18,706 nt of DNA from Polyangiaceae bacterium (GTDB lineage: Bacteria; Myxococcota; Polyangia; Polyangiales; Polyangiaceae): NCBI GenBank assembly GCA_025936205.1, contig JAICTU010000138.1, forward strand, positions 1 to 18,706. Reading direction: 5' to 3'. Below the pieces are notes generated by a model. That model was given only the letters and a program-made list of their open reading frames with translations. It was not told the DNA's origin and did no database searches. The position numbers and the translations under genes were made by a program. This document shows positions 6,783 to 13,519 of this stretch, piece after piece (position 1 is the stretch's first letter; the number at the start of each line of letters is the position of its first letter).

Positions 6783-7668
6783 TCTGCAGCAGGTCGAAGG
6801 GCTTCTGGCCCCGGCGAGCACGACGTTCCGGAGCGAATCGCTCGGTGAGAGCGTGCTGGGCGAGAGCGCGCCTTGGCGGCGCGTGCTTCAGGGGAGAGCA
6901 TTCGGCAGCTTGAAGCGCACCGTGCACGCCAGTGCCGCGATCGTGGCATTTCTCATTTTCTGGGAAGTCGCGCCGCGCGTCGGCCTGGCGGAGCCGGCGT
7001 TCCTACCGCCGCTGTCGACGGTGCTCGCCAGCGCCTGGGACCTGGTGAAGAACGGGCAGCTCTGGAGCCACGTCCAGGCCAGCCTGTCGCGCTCGCTCGT
7101 GGGCTTTGCGCTGGCCATCTGCTACGCGGTGCCGCTCGGCTTGGCGATCGGCTGGTACCGGCGCTTTGCCAGCATCGTGAGCCCGCTCCTGGAGGCCCTG
7201 CGCAATACCGCCGCGCTGGCGCTCTTGCCCGTGTTCATCCTGGTGCTGGGCATCGGTGAGTCCTCCAAGATCGCCTTGGTCATCTACTCCTGCTCCTGGC
7301 CGATCCTGCTCAATACGATCACGGGCGTGCGCAATGTGGACCCGCTGTTGATCAAGTCGGCGCGCACCATGGGGCTCTCGCCGTTTCAGCTGTTTCGCAA
7401 GGTGATCTTGCCGGCGGCGCTGCCCACCATCTTCGTGGGGATCCGCCTGGCAGGGGCCTATTCGCTGCTGGTGCTGGTCGCGGCGGAGATGGTGGGGGCG
7501 AAGGCGGGGCTCGGCTACCTGATCATCTACGCGCAATACAACTTCCAGATCCCGAACATGTACGTCGGCATCTTGTCGATCACGCTGCTCGGCCTGTCCT
7601 TCAACCAGGCGCTGCAGCAGGTGGAGCGGCGCTTCACTCGCTGGAAGGTCGTCAGCGACAACGATTGA
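6775..7668 (+). CDS. ABC importer permease, SsuC/TauC type
   Basis: This 297-residue inner-membrane protein has a polar N-terminal extension of about 50 residues, then around six hydrophobic segments (about 52-66, 107-125, 145-160, 166-182, 222-240 and 257-275). The cytoplasmic loop [23 protein letters not shown] (about 195-217, split here as [11 protein letters not shown] and [12 protein letters not shown]) is the EAA coupling motif that docks on the ATPase. The end is highly charged ([10 protein letters not shown]). It belongs to the nitrate/sulfonate/taurine permease family and, being the only permease of its operon, probably forms a homodimer with the ATPase at 5916. The ATG overlaps the ATPase gene by eight bases. 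No binding protein is in the operon; the lipoprotein gene just upstream and its three relatives are candidates to feed it. Confidence 0.9.
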   Translation: MANLQQVEGLLAPASTTFRSESLGESVLGESAPWRRVLQGRAFGSLKRTVHASAAIVAFLIFWEVAPRVGLAEPAFLPPLSTVLASAWDLVKNGQLWSHVQASLSRSLVGFALAICYAVPLGLAIGWYRRFASIVSPLLEALRNTAALALLPVFILVLGIGESSKIALVIYSCSWPILLNTITGVRNVDPLLIKSARTMGLSPFQLFRKVILPAALPTIFVGIRLAGAYSLLVLVAAEMVGAKAGLGYLIIYAQYNFQIPNMYVGILSITLLGLSFNQALQQVERRFTRWKVVSDND

Positions 7669-7680
7669 ACGGAGCTGCGG

Positions 7681-7974
7681 TTGCTGCGCTCGATTGCCTC
7701 GCTCCTGGCAATCTGCTGCTGGGCATGCAGCAGTGCGGCGCCGTCAGCATTCGCGTCGCAAGCGATCGCGGGGGTCACGGTAGGGGCGCCGTGCAGGGAT
7801 GGACATTGCGGAGAGGGGCTGATCTGCCATGACGAGGGGCCTGGTGCGGAGCCCCGGGAGCGTTGTCTGCTCCAGCCCGGGCGTTGTCGCAGCGACTGGG
7901 ACTGCGCGCGCGGCGCTCAGCGCTGCCGGCGCTTCGGGCCCATGCTGGGCGTGTGCCAGGACAGCGGGCTTTGA
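7681..7974 (+). CDS. small secreted Cys-rich protein
   Basis: A 97-residue protein starts at TTG 7681, six bases after GGAG and 12 bp after the permease stop. It has a signal peptide (LRSIASLLAICCWACSSAAP, cleavage probably after SAFA near residue 25). The mature part of about 72 residues holds eight cysteines in close spacing: GAPC, GHC, GLIC, RERC, PGRC, DWDC, AQRC and GVC. The pattern C-x4-C-x5-C, then RSDWDC, suggests a disulfide-bonded extracellular or periplasmic module like the short Cys-rich domains common in myxobacterial secreted proteins (from memory). I cannot name a family or a function. Its place at the end of an ATPase-permease operon is unusual; it might assist ligand capture or be a passenger. 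Lack of an ATG and short length lower confidence, but signal, cysteines and spacing argue for a real gene. Confidence 0.72.
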   Translation: MLRSIASLLAICCWACSSAAPSAFASQAIAGVTVGAPCRDGHCGEGLICHDEGPGAEPRERCLLQPGRCRSDWDCARGAQRCRRFGPMLGVCQDSGL

Positions 7975-8047
7975 GGGCACCGCGCCCTTTGTTTCACGGC
8001 ATGTTTCACTTGCAAAAGAGTGCTGGCGGTGCTTGCACAGTGTCGCT

Positions 8048-8063
8048 GTCTCGTATAGTAGAC
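8048..8063 (+). promoter_or_regulatory. shared operator, porin/importer operon
   Basis: GTCTCGTATAGTAGAC lies in the 110-bp gap after the Cys-rich gene and ends 21 bp before the porin ATG, the only site that breaks the 43-47 bp rule. A second left arm, GTCTTG, begins exactly 20 bp on, at 8068. TATAGT resembles a -10 box, and TTGCAC at 8033-8038 could be a -35 with a short 15-bp spacer. Confidence 0.78.
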
Positions 8064-8084
8064 GTTTGTCTTGGTCGTGACTCT

Positions 8085-9608
8085 ATGAGACTCAGCTTCG
8101 TTTCATCCCTCCATTCCTCGTTGCATCTCGCGGCTCTGGTCGCACTGGTCCTGGCTCCCGCCGCGCCGTCGTTTGCGCAGCTGGCACAGCCCTCACCGCC
8201 GCCGCGCCCGGTCGAGCCGATTCCGGCTGCCCCGGCGCCTCCACCGGGTGGAGCGGCCCCGGCGACACCGCCCGGCCCTGGCCTGCCTCCTGCGCCCGTG
8301 GCGCCCGGTGCTGCTCCGCCGTTAGCGCCCGGCGCAACAGAGCCGGCTCCCGCAGCACCGGGCGAGGCGCCGGCGGCTGGCGGATCCAGCGAAGTCGAAG
8401 GGCTGCACTACGATATCCAGGGCATCACCTCCGATCTCGAGAACTTCAAGTTTCAGTGGCAGCGCGAGCGCGACATTCACACGGCGGTGACCACGCGCGG
8501 ACTGCGCCTCGGCGGCACCATCCAGGCCCGTTTCGGCTACACGGATCAGCCAACGAACTCGGCGATCGTCTACAACCGCAAGAGCAGCTTCGACATCGGG
8601 GCCGCGCTGATCACGTTCACGGGCAGCCTGTACAAGGACTATGCCGAGGGCAGAAACCTGGACTTCGCGCTGCGCTTCGGCGCATCGCCGCAACAGGCAC
8701 GAACCGATAGCTTCTTGAACCTGCTGGACGCGAATGTCGTCTATTCGCCGTTACCCACGATCGATGCGGAGGGGCCGCAGCTGACGCTCACGCTGGGCCA
8801 GCAGCTGCTGCCGTTCGGGCTCGAGGTGCCGGCGTCAGAAGAGCTGAAACCGGTGATCCGCAACGCGCAGTTCACCACCAAGTTGAACCTCGCGCGGCGC
8901 GACGTCGGCCTGATCGTGCGTGGGGACCTCTTCCCGCTGGTCGACTTCGGCTACAATTATCGCGTCGGAGCCATCCAGTATGCTGTGGGTGTGGTGAATG
9001 GCGCTGGCCCGAACACGCTGGATGATAACAACGTGCGCGACGTGATCGCGCGCGTGGCGTTCACCGTGCCGAGCGAATATCACTCCTGGTTGCGGCAGAT
9101 CACGCTGGGCGCCAGCGGTTACTTTGGCAGTCAGAACACCTTCCTGACGGATACCGCGAGGACGATCTCGGGGCGCGCGGTCAAGCGGCGCCTGGGCGTC
9201 GATTTCTACTACAACCACTGGCCTTTCGGCGTCACCTACGAGTTCATCCGTGGCAAGGACGGGGTGACCACCGGCACCACGTTCGACGACCCGCAGCGCT
9301 CCCAGATCGACAGCGAGTCGCACACGGCGACCGTGTTCCTCAGCTTCGGCGAGCAATTCGTGAGCGGATTCCGCAACCAGGGCAAGTACGACGACTGGTG
9401 GCCGAAGACGTACCAGCCGTTCTTCCGCTTCGATCGCTACGATGCGAACAAGGATCTGACGAAGGATGTCGTCACCATCTACACGGGCGGTTTGAACCTG
9501 TTCGTGGCCGAGACGACGAAGTTTCAGGTCAACTTCAACTGGATTGACGATCAGCATCTAACCAAGGACCAGCGCGAGATCTTGGCGCAGGCGCAGGTCG
9601 GCTTCTGA
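8085..9608 (+). CDS. outer-membrane porin with Pro/Ala-rich N-terminal linker (phosphate-selective porin O/P-like)
   Basis: The 507-residue protein has a signal peptide ending APSFA (cleavage near residue 31). A Pro/Ala/Gly-rich linker follows to about residue 95, then a beta-barrel domain. GLRLGGTIQARFGYTD begins the barrel, and LTLTLGQQLLPFGLE is characteristic of the porin O/P group, in which a strand pair ends in a PFG turn. Alternating strands with aromatic girdles continue to the terminal QAQVGF; a final phenylalanine is the usual outer-membrane assembly signal. It probably lets anionic organosulfur compounds into the periplasm (inference). The ATG at 8085 gives a clean signal peptide but has no Shine-Dalgarno and sits only 21 bp after the operator, so the leader must be short. 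Fifteen bp separate it from the permease gene, so porin and importer are made together. Confidence 0.85.
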   Translation: MRLSFVSSLHSSLHLAALVALVLAPAAPSFAQLAQPSPPPRPVEPIPAAPAPPPGGAAPATPPGPGLPPAPVAPGAAPPLAPGATEPAPAAPGEAPAAGGSSEVEGLHYDIQGITSDLENFKFQWQRERDIHTAVTTRGLRLGGTIQARFGYTDQPTNSAIVYNRKSSFDIGAALITFTGSLYKDYAEGRNLDFALRFGASPQQARTDSFLNLLDANVVYSPLPTIDAEGPQLTLTLGQQLLPFGLEVPASEELKPVIRNAQFTTKLNLARRDVGLIVRGDLFPLVDFGYNYRVGAIQYAVGVVNGAGPNTLDDNNVRDVIARVAFTVPSEYHSWLRQITLGASGYFGSQNTFLTDTARTISGRAVKRRLGVDFYYNHWPFGVTYEFIRGKDGVTTGTTFDDPQRSQIDSESHTATVFLSFGEQFVSGFRNQGKYDDWWPKTYQPFFRFDRYDANKDLTKDVVTIYTGGLNLFVAETTKFQVNFNWIDDQHLTKDQREILAQAQVGF

Positions 9609-9623
9609 AAGGCAGGGCGTGAC

Positions 9624-10499
9624 ATGACCCAGGCGCAGTTGGTGAATGGGCTGGAGGCTGCGGCGCCGTCCAGCGTGGTGGCGGCAGGCAGGAGGAGTCT
9701 GCCTCGAGTGGGGCAAGCACTGCGCAGACAGGCGCTGGGGGCCTATCTGCCGCTCCTGGCGCTCGGGCTCTGGGCGCTGGCGGCGAACCGGCAATGGGCG
9801 CCGCCACAGGTCCTGCCCGCTCCTCGCCTGGTGGCGCAGACGCTCGGGGAGCTGATCTCTTCCGGGGAGCTGCTCCAGCATTGCGGGATCAGCCTGGCCC
9901 GGGTCACGGGCGGCTTTCTGCTCGGTGGAGCGCTCGGCCTCCTGCTCGGGACCGCCATGGGCCTCTCGCGCCGCGTGGAACAGTACGTCTATCCGCTCTT
10001 CCATGCGCTGAACCAGGTTCCAGTACTGGGGTGGCTGCCGCTGGCGATGATGGTGTTCGGCATCGGCGAATCGCTGAAGGTCGTGATCATCGCGCAGGCC
10101 AGCCTGGTGCCGATCGCCATCAACGTGTTCGAAGGCATCCGCCGCGTGCCGCGACAGTACGTCGAGGTGGCGCGCGTGTTCGAGTTCTCGCGCGGGCAAT
10201 ACCTGCGCAAGGTGGTCTTCCCGGCTACCGTGCCCTCGCTGTTCGTGGGCCTGCGCTACGGGCTCACGCTGGCCTGGCTGTCCCTGGTCACCGTAGAGCT
10301 GCTGGCTTCCTCCGAGGGCCTGGGTTTCCTGATTGTGTGGGGGCGCCAGCTGTTTCAGCTGGATCTGGTGCTGGTGGCGATCATCTCGATCGGAGTCGTC
10401 GGGTTGCTGCTCGATCAAGGACTGGCCCGTCTGGAAGCGCGGCTCCTGCACTGGCGTCCCAAGGCTTCGTGGAGCGGCGCGCAGGCAGGTGCACAGTGA
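9624..10499 (+). CDS. ABC importer permease, first of a pair (SsuC/TauC type)
   Basis: The 291-residue protein has a polar N-terminus of about 40 residues, then hydrophobic segments near 41-54, 95-112, 135-147, 152-168, 205-225 and 245-265. The EAA-type coupling loop is EVARVFEFSRGQYLRK followed by VVFPATVP (about 181-204). It belongs to the binding-protein-dependent permease family of nitrate/sulfonate/taurine importers. The next gene encodes a second permease with a closely similar loop (VEVARVFRFSR), so the transporter is probably a heterodimer with two copies of the ATPase at 11307. The ATG is preceded by AGGCAGGG. Its stop codon overlaps the next GTG as GTGA, a coupling arrangement that keeps subunit amounts equal. 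Confidence 0.88.
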   Translation: MTQAQLVNGLEAAAPSSVVAAGRRSLPRVGQALRRQALGAYLPLLALGLWALAANRQWAPPQVLPAPRLVAQTLGELISSGELLQHCGISLARVTGGFLLGGALGLLLGTAMGLSRRVEQYVYPLFHALNQVPVLGWLPLAMMVFGIGESLKVVIIAQASLVPIAINVFEGIRRVPRQYVEVARVFEFSRGQYLRKVVFPATVPSLFVGLRYGLTLAWLSLVTVELLASSEGLGFLIVWGRQLFQLDLVLVAIISIGVVGLLLDQGLARLEARLLHWRPKASWSGAQAGAQ

Positions 10500-11248
10500 A
10501 GTGGCTGCGCGGGCTGGTACTGCCCGTTCTTCTCCTGGTCGCCTGGGAGCTGCTGACGCGCTACCAGCTGGTGAACTTGCGCTTGCTGGTGCAGCCCAGC
10601 AAGGTGGTGGACACCTTCCTGCGCGAGCTGCGCGAGGGCGAGCTAGTGAGCCAGCTCGGCGCCAGCCTGGCGCGCGATCTCGGCGGGGCGGCTCTGGGCA
10701 GCATCGCGGGCATCCTGGTAGGTACGGCGATGGGCACATCGCCCTTCTACGACCGCTTGCTGGGCTCGAGCTTTCATGCGGCCAAGCAGGTCGCCATCTT
10801 CGCCTGGATCCCGCTGATGAGCCTGTGGCTGGGCACGGGTGAGCCGGCCAAGGTGGTGTTCATCGCTCTGGCCGCCTTCTACCCCGTCGTGCTCAACACC
10901 TTCGAAGGCATTCGCAGCGTCGGTTCGCACTATGTGGAGGTGGCGCGCGTGTTTCGCTTCTCGCGTCTGCAGGTGTTCCGGCGCGTGATCTTGCCGGGCG
11001 CAGCACCCTCGATCCTCGCTGGCGTCCAGGTGGCGCTGGTCTACTCGTGGCTCGCCACGATCGGCGCGGAGTACCTGCTGGCGGCCGGGCCCGGCATCGG
11101 CAACCTGATGATCGACGGCCGCGAGACGTTCCAGATGGACAAGGTGCTGGTGGGCGTCGTGCTCGTGGGCGCCGTCGGCGCGAGCATCAGCGCGCTCGCC
11201 TCGGCCATCGGCGCCTGGCAACTGCGCTGGCGCGTCACCAGCGCCTGA
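10496..11248 (+). CDS. ABC importer permease, second of a pair (SsuC/TauC type)
   Basis: The GTG at 10496 overlaps the stop of the preceding permease (GTGA) and gives a 250-residue protein. It begins directly with a membrane segment (LVLPVLLLVAWELL), without the N-terminal extension of its neighbour. Further segments lie near 65-80, 98-113, 119-135, 172-192 and 214-235. The coupling loop is EVARVFRFSRLQVFRR followed by VILPGAAP (about 148-171). HYVEVARVF here matches QYVEVARVF in the first permease, so the pair likely arose by duplication. An open frame continues far upstream in this register but only as the shadow of the first permease. A hairpin follows, then the ATPase gene 58 bp downstream. 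Confidence 0.88.
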   Translation: MKWLRGLVLPVLLLVAWELLTRYQLVNLRLLVQPSKVVDTFLRELREGELVSQLGASLARDLGGAALGSIAGILVGTAMGTSPFYDRLLGSSFHAAKQVAIFAWIPLMSLWLGTGEPAKVVFIALAAFYPVVLNTFEGIRSVGSHYVEVARVFRFSRLQVFRRVILPGAAPSILAGVQVALVYSWLATIGAEYLLAAGPGIGNLMIDGRETFQMDKVLVGVVLVGAVGASISALASAIGAWQLRWRVTSA

Positions 11249-11256
11249 GGGATCTT

Positions 11257-11275
11257 CTGCGGGGAGGCCCCGCAG
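11257..11275 (+). promoter_or_regulatory. intercistronic hairpin between permease and ATPase genes
   Basis: CTGCGGGG, a 3-base loop AGG and CCCCGCAG form a perfect 8-bp stem just after the permease stop. No U run follows and the ATPase gene continues the operon, so it is more likely an mRNA-stability or processing element, or a partial attenuator, than a full terminator. Confidence 0.45.
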
Positions 11276-11306
11276 CCCGGGGAGGGGGAAAGAGAGCACG
11301 CTACGC

Positions 11307-12068
11307 ATGGCTACACCAGGCATCATCGAGATCATCGATGTAAAGAAGCAATACACGGTCGACGGCGAGAACCTGCAGGTGCTCGGCGGCCTCAACCTCT
11401 CGATTCAGCCGGGCGAGTTCCTGAGCGTGGTCGGCGTGAGCGGCTGCGGGAAATCCACTTTGCTGCGGCTCTTGATCGGGCTCGACGCCGACTACGAAGG
11501 CGAGATCCGCGTGGGCGGCGCTCCGGTGCGCGGCACCAGCCTGGACCGCGGCATCGTGTTCCAGGATCACCGGCTCTTCCCCTGGCTGACCGTGCGGGAG
11601 AATGTCGGGCTGGGCCTCACCAACTCGACCTGGTCCGAGGCGGAGAAAAAGAAGGCCGTGCAGGAGCACATCGAGCTGGTTGGTTTGGCCGGCTTCGAGG
11701 CTGCCTATCCGCACCAGCTCTCCGGAGGCATGGCGCAGCGCGCGGCCATCGCGCGCGGGCTCGTCAATCGCCCGAGCATTCTGCTGCTGGACGAGCCCTT
11801 CGGCGCGCTCGACGCGCTGACGCGCTCCAACTTGCAGCAAGAGCTGCAGCGCATCTGGCAGACCGAGAAGATCAGCATGGTGCTCGTCACGCATGACGTA
11901 GACGAGGCCGTGATTCTGGGCGATCGCGTGGTGGTGCTGCACGCGCGCCCCGGGCGCATCGAGCGCGTCGTGGAGATCGACGTGGAGCATCCGCGTGACC
12001 GGGACGACCCGCGCCTGAAGCGTCTCGCGGACGAGGTCCGCGAAGCCATCGTGGGGCGGCAGAACTGA
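11307..12068 (+). CDS. ABC importer ATPase, SsuB/TauB type, second system
   Basis: The 253-residue protein has Walker A GVSGCGKST (residues 43-51), Q-loop FQDHRLFPW (Gln86), signature LSGGMAQR (138-145), Walker B ILLLDEP (158-164) and H-loop His196 in LVTHDVDEAV. The ending VLHARPGRIERVVEIDVEHPRD is typical of sulfonate/taurine importer ATPases. It would energise the two-permease transporter encoded just before it. The ATG at 11307 lies 58 bp after the permease stop and the purine-rich AAGAGAG upstream is a modest ribosome binding site. The following gene has its own operator at 12099, so this is probably the last gene of the porin operon. Compared with the ATPase at 5916 it lacks the extended C-terminal tail, fitting two independently acquired or diverged systems. 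Confidence 0.93.
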   Translation: MATPGIIEIIDVKKQYTVDGENLQVLGGLNLSIQPGEFLSVVGVSGCGKSTLLRLLIGLDADYEGEIRVGGAPVRGTSLDRGIVFQDHRLFPWLTVRENVGLGLTNSTWSEAEKKKAVQEHIELVGLAGFEAAYPHQLSGGMAQRAAIARGLVNRPSILLLDEPFGALDALTRSNLQQELQRIWQTEKISMVLVTHDVDEAVILGDRVVVLHARPGRIERVVEIDVEHPRDRDDPRLKRLADEVREAIVGRQN

Positions 12069-12098
12069 CGATCTCGGTTCAATTAATATTGGACAAAA

Positions 12099-12114
12099 GT
12101 CTTTCAAAATGGAA
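12099..12114 (+). promoter_or_regulatory. shared operator, AtsK/TauD-type dioxygenase unit
   Basis: GTCTTTCAAAATGGAA ends 43 bp before the ATG at 12158. TAATATTGGACA (12084-12095) precedes it with the same 3-bp gap as TAATAATGGACA before the site at 4578, so the two promoters share about 35 bp of related sequence. The right arm is degenerate (GGAA for GGAC). Confidence 0.72.
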
Positions 12115-12157
12115 ATCGAAGAGGGGTCCCAGACCTTTCCAGTGACGAGGAGATGAG

Positions 12158-13081
12158 ATGACTGTCCTTCAAACCCGTTCCGTCAGCCAACAGCTCGAGG
12201 TCGTGCCCGTTGCGGGCCGCATCGGAGCGGAAATTCGCGGCGTGCAGCTGTCCGCCGATCTCGACAAGTCGACCGTCGCGGCGATCCGCGCGGCCTGGCT
12301 GAAGCATAAGGTGGTGTTCTTCCGCAATCAGCACCATCTCGATGAAGCCAAGCAAGAGGCGTTGACCAGCATCTTCGGCGCCGGCCCGGTAGCGCACCCG
12401 ACCGTGCCCGTGATCCCCGGTAGCCGCTACATCCTGGAGCTGGACTCGAAGCACGGCGGCCGCGCGAACTCCTGGCATACCGATGTGACCTTCGTGGATG
12501 CGTACCCACGTGCCTCGATCCTGCGTGCGCTGGTCATCCCGGAGTACGGTGGAGACACCGTCTGGGCCAACACGGCGGCCGCGTATCAGGACCTGAGCCC
12601 CACGCTGCGCGAGCTCGCCGACAAGCTGTGGGCTCTCCACTCCAACGAGTACGACTACGCGGCGCGTCGCCCCGAGGCGAACCCCGAGTCGGAGAAGCAT
12701 TACCGCGAGGTCTTCACCTCGACGGTGTACGAGACGGAGCATCCGCTGGTGCGTGTGCACCCGGAGACGGGCGAGCGCTCGCTGGTGCTCGGTCACTTCG
12801 TCAAGCGCATCCTCGGCGTCTCGTCGCAGGACTCGGCGCACCTGTTCCAGGTCTTTCAGGACCACGTCACGCGCCTGGAGAACACCGTGCGCTGGCGCTG
12901 GGCGGTGGGTGATGTGGCCGTATGGGATAACCGCTCGACGCAGCACTACGCCGTCAACGACTACGGCGACCAGCACCGCGTGGTGCGCCGCGTGACGGTG
13001 GACGGCGACGTGCCGGTGAGCGTGGACGGCAAGCGCAGCGTGGCGCGCTCCAAGACCCCACGCCAGGCCGTCGCGGCCTGA
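12158..13081 (+). CDS. TauD/AtsK-type 2-oxoglutarate/Fe(II) dioxygenase
   Basis: This 307-residue protein is a complete TauD/TfdA-family enzyme. The iron ligands are visible: His107 and Asp109 in SWHTDVTF, and His263 in WDNRSTQHYAVND. Arg274 and Arg278 in HRVVRRVT are the expected 2-oxoglutarate and substrate anion contacts. N-terminal GRIGAEIRGVQLS and KVVFFRNQ are family hallmarks. Length, spacing and the WDNRSTQHYAVNDYGDQHR block resemble the alkyl-sulfate dioxygenase AtsK more than TauD itself (from memory). The enzyme would hydroxylate the carbon next to a sulfate ester or sulfonate, releasing sulfate or sulfite in the cytoplasm. The ATG follows GAGGAGA by four bases, and the operator ends 43 bp before it. 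It is the only intact dioxygenase of three in the window. A broken flavoprotein gene follows 42 bp later. Confidence 0.92.
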   Translation: MTVLQTRSVSQQLEVVPVAGRIGAEIRGVQLSADLDKSTVAAIRAAWLKHKVVFFRNQHHLDEAKQEALTSIFGAGPVAHPTVPVIPGSRYILELDSKHGGRANSWHTDVTFVDAYPRASILRALVIPEYGGDTVWANTAAAYQDLSPTLRELADKLWALHSNEYDYAARRPEANPESEKHYREVFTSTVYETEHPLVRVHPETGERSLVLGHFVKRILGVSSQDSAHLFQVFQDHVTRLENTVRWRWAVGDVAVWDNRSTQHYAVNDYGDQHRVVRRVTVDGDVPVSVDGKRSVARSKTPRQAVAA

Positions 13082-13123
13082 GCGCAAACGGCAGCGGGCA
13101 CGGAAGAATCGGAGGCAAGCACG

Positions 13124-13252
13124 ATGAGCAGCATTGCATTGGATACGGACGTGCTCGTGATCGGCGGCGGCCCGGCGGGCACCTGGGCCGCCTGGTCTGC
13201 CGCCAGCCAGGGCGCGCACGTGGTGCTGGTGGACAAGGGCTACTGCGCGTCG
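13124..13252 (+). pseudogene. N-terminal fragment of an FAD-dependent oxidoreductase
   Basis: The ATG at 13124 follows GGAGG by seven bases, a good ribosome binding site. The first 43 residues hold a dinucleotide-binding fold: DTDVLVIGGGPAGTWAAWSA (Gly-x-Gly-x-x-Gly type), then GAHVVLVDKGYCAS with the acidic residue that binds the FAD ribose. VDKGYCAS resembles the start of the fumarate reductase/adenylylsulfate reductase flavoprotein group, in which Ser-Gly-Ala usually follows. At about 13250 the similarity stops: the frame continues with Arg/Ser-rich non-protein sequence while another frame picks up the end of a dehydrogenase. The rest of this gene, typically over 400 residues, is missing. 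It was probably the second gene of the dioxygenase unit. As it stands it cannot be functional. Confidence 0.75.
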
Positions 13253-13512
13253 CGGCGATCACCAAGAACCTCGCCGATGAGCTCGGCCCGAAGGGTATCA
13301 ACGTGGTGGCCCTGCATCCGGGCGCCACGCGCACCGAGCGCACCGATCCGGCGGCGGAGAAGTCGCTGGCAGCGCACGTGAGCATCGGTCGTATCGTGGA
13401 CTCCTCCGAGGTGGCGAACGTCGTGGCCTTCCTGGCATCGCCGGAGAGCGTGGCCATCAACGGCGACGCGATCGCCGTCGGCGGGGGCAGCCTCGGCACG
13501 ATTCATTATTGA
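13246..13512 (+). pseudogene. C-terminal fragment of a short-chain dehydrogenase/reductase
   Basis: In the frame ending at the TGA 13510-13512, the translation RVAAITKNLADELGPKGINV, then ALHPGATRTER, EVANVVAFLASPESVAINGD and IAVGGGSLGTIHY is the end of a classical SDR: the helix after the catalytic Tyr-x-x-x-Lys, the HPG turn after strand F, and the C-terminal ASPES...GDAIAVGGG motif. The cofactor-binding Gly motif and the catalytic Ser-Tyr-Lys residues, about two-thirds of the protein, are absent. It is joined out of frame to the flavoprotein fragment at about 13246-13255, so one deletion probably removed the end of one gene and the start of another. The fragment has no ribosome binding site of its own and is presumably not translated usefully. 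It converges on the lipoprotein gene with seven bases between stops. Confidence 0.78.
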
Positions 13513-13519
13513 TTTCGGC

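Noticed and set aside
7863..8084. Upstream extension of the porin reading frame
   Set aside because: It overlaps the Cys-rich gene and the operator; the ATG at 8085 gives a clean signal peptide.
9558..10739. 393-codon minus-strand open frame opposite the permeases
   Set aside because: Composition is His/Gln/Arg/Pro-rich without domains, typical of antisense frames in high-GC genes; the plus strand encodes clear permeases.
12104..13219. 371-codon minus-strand frame over the dioxygenase
   Set aside because: Antisense shadow; the plus strand has the iron-binding motif, ribosome binding site and operator.
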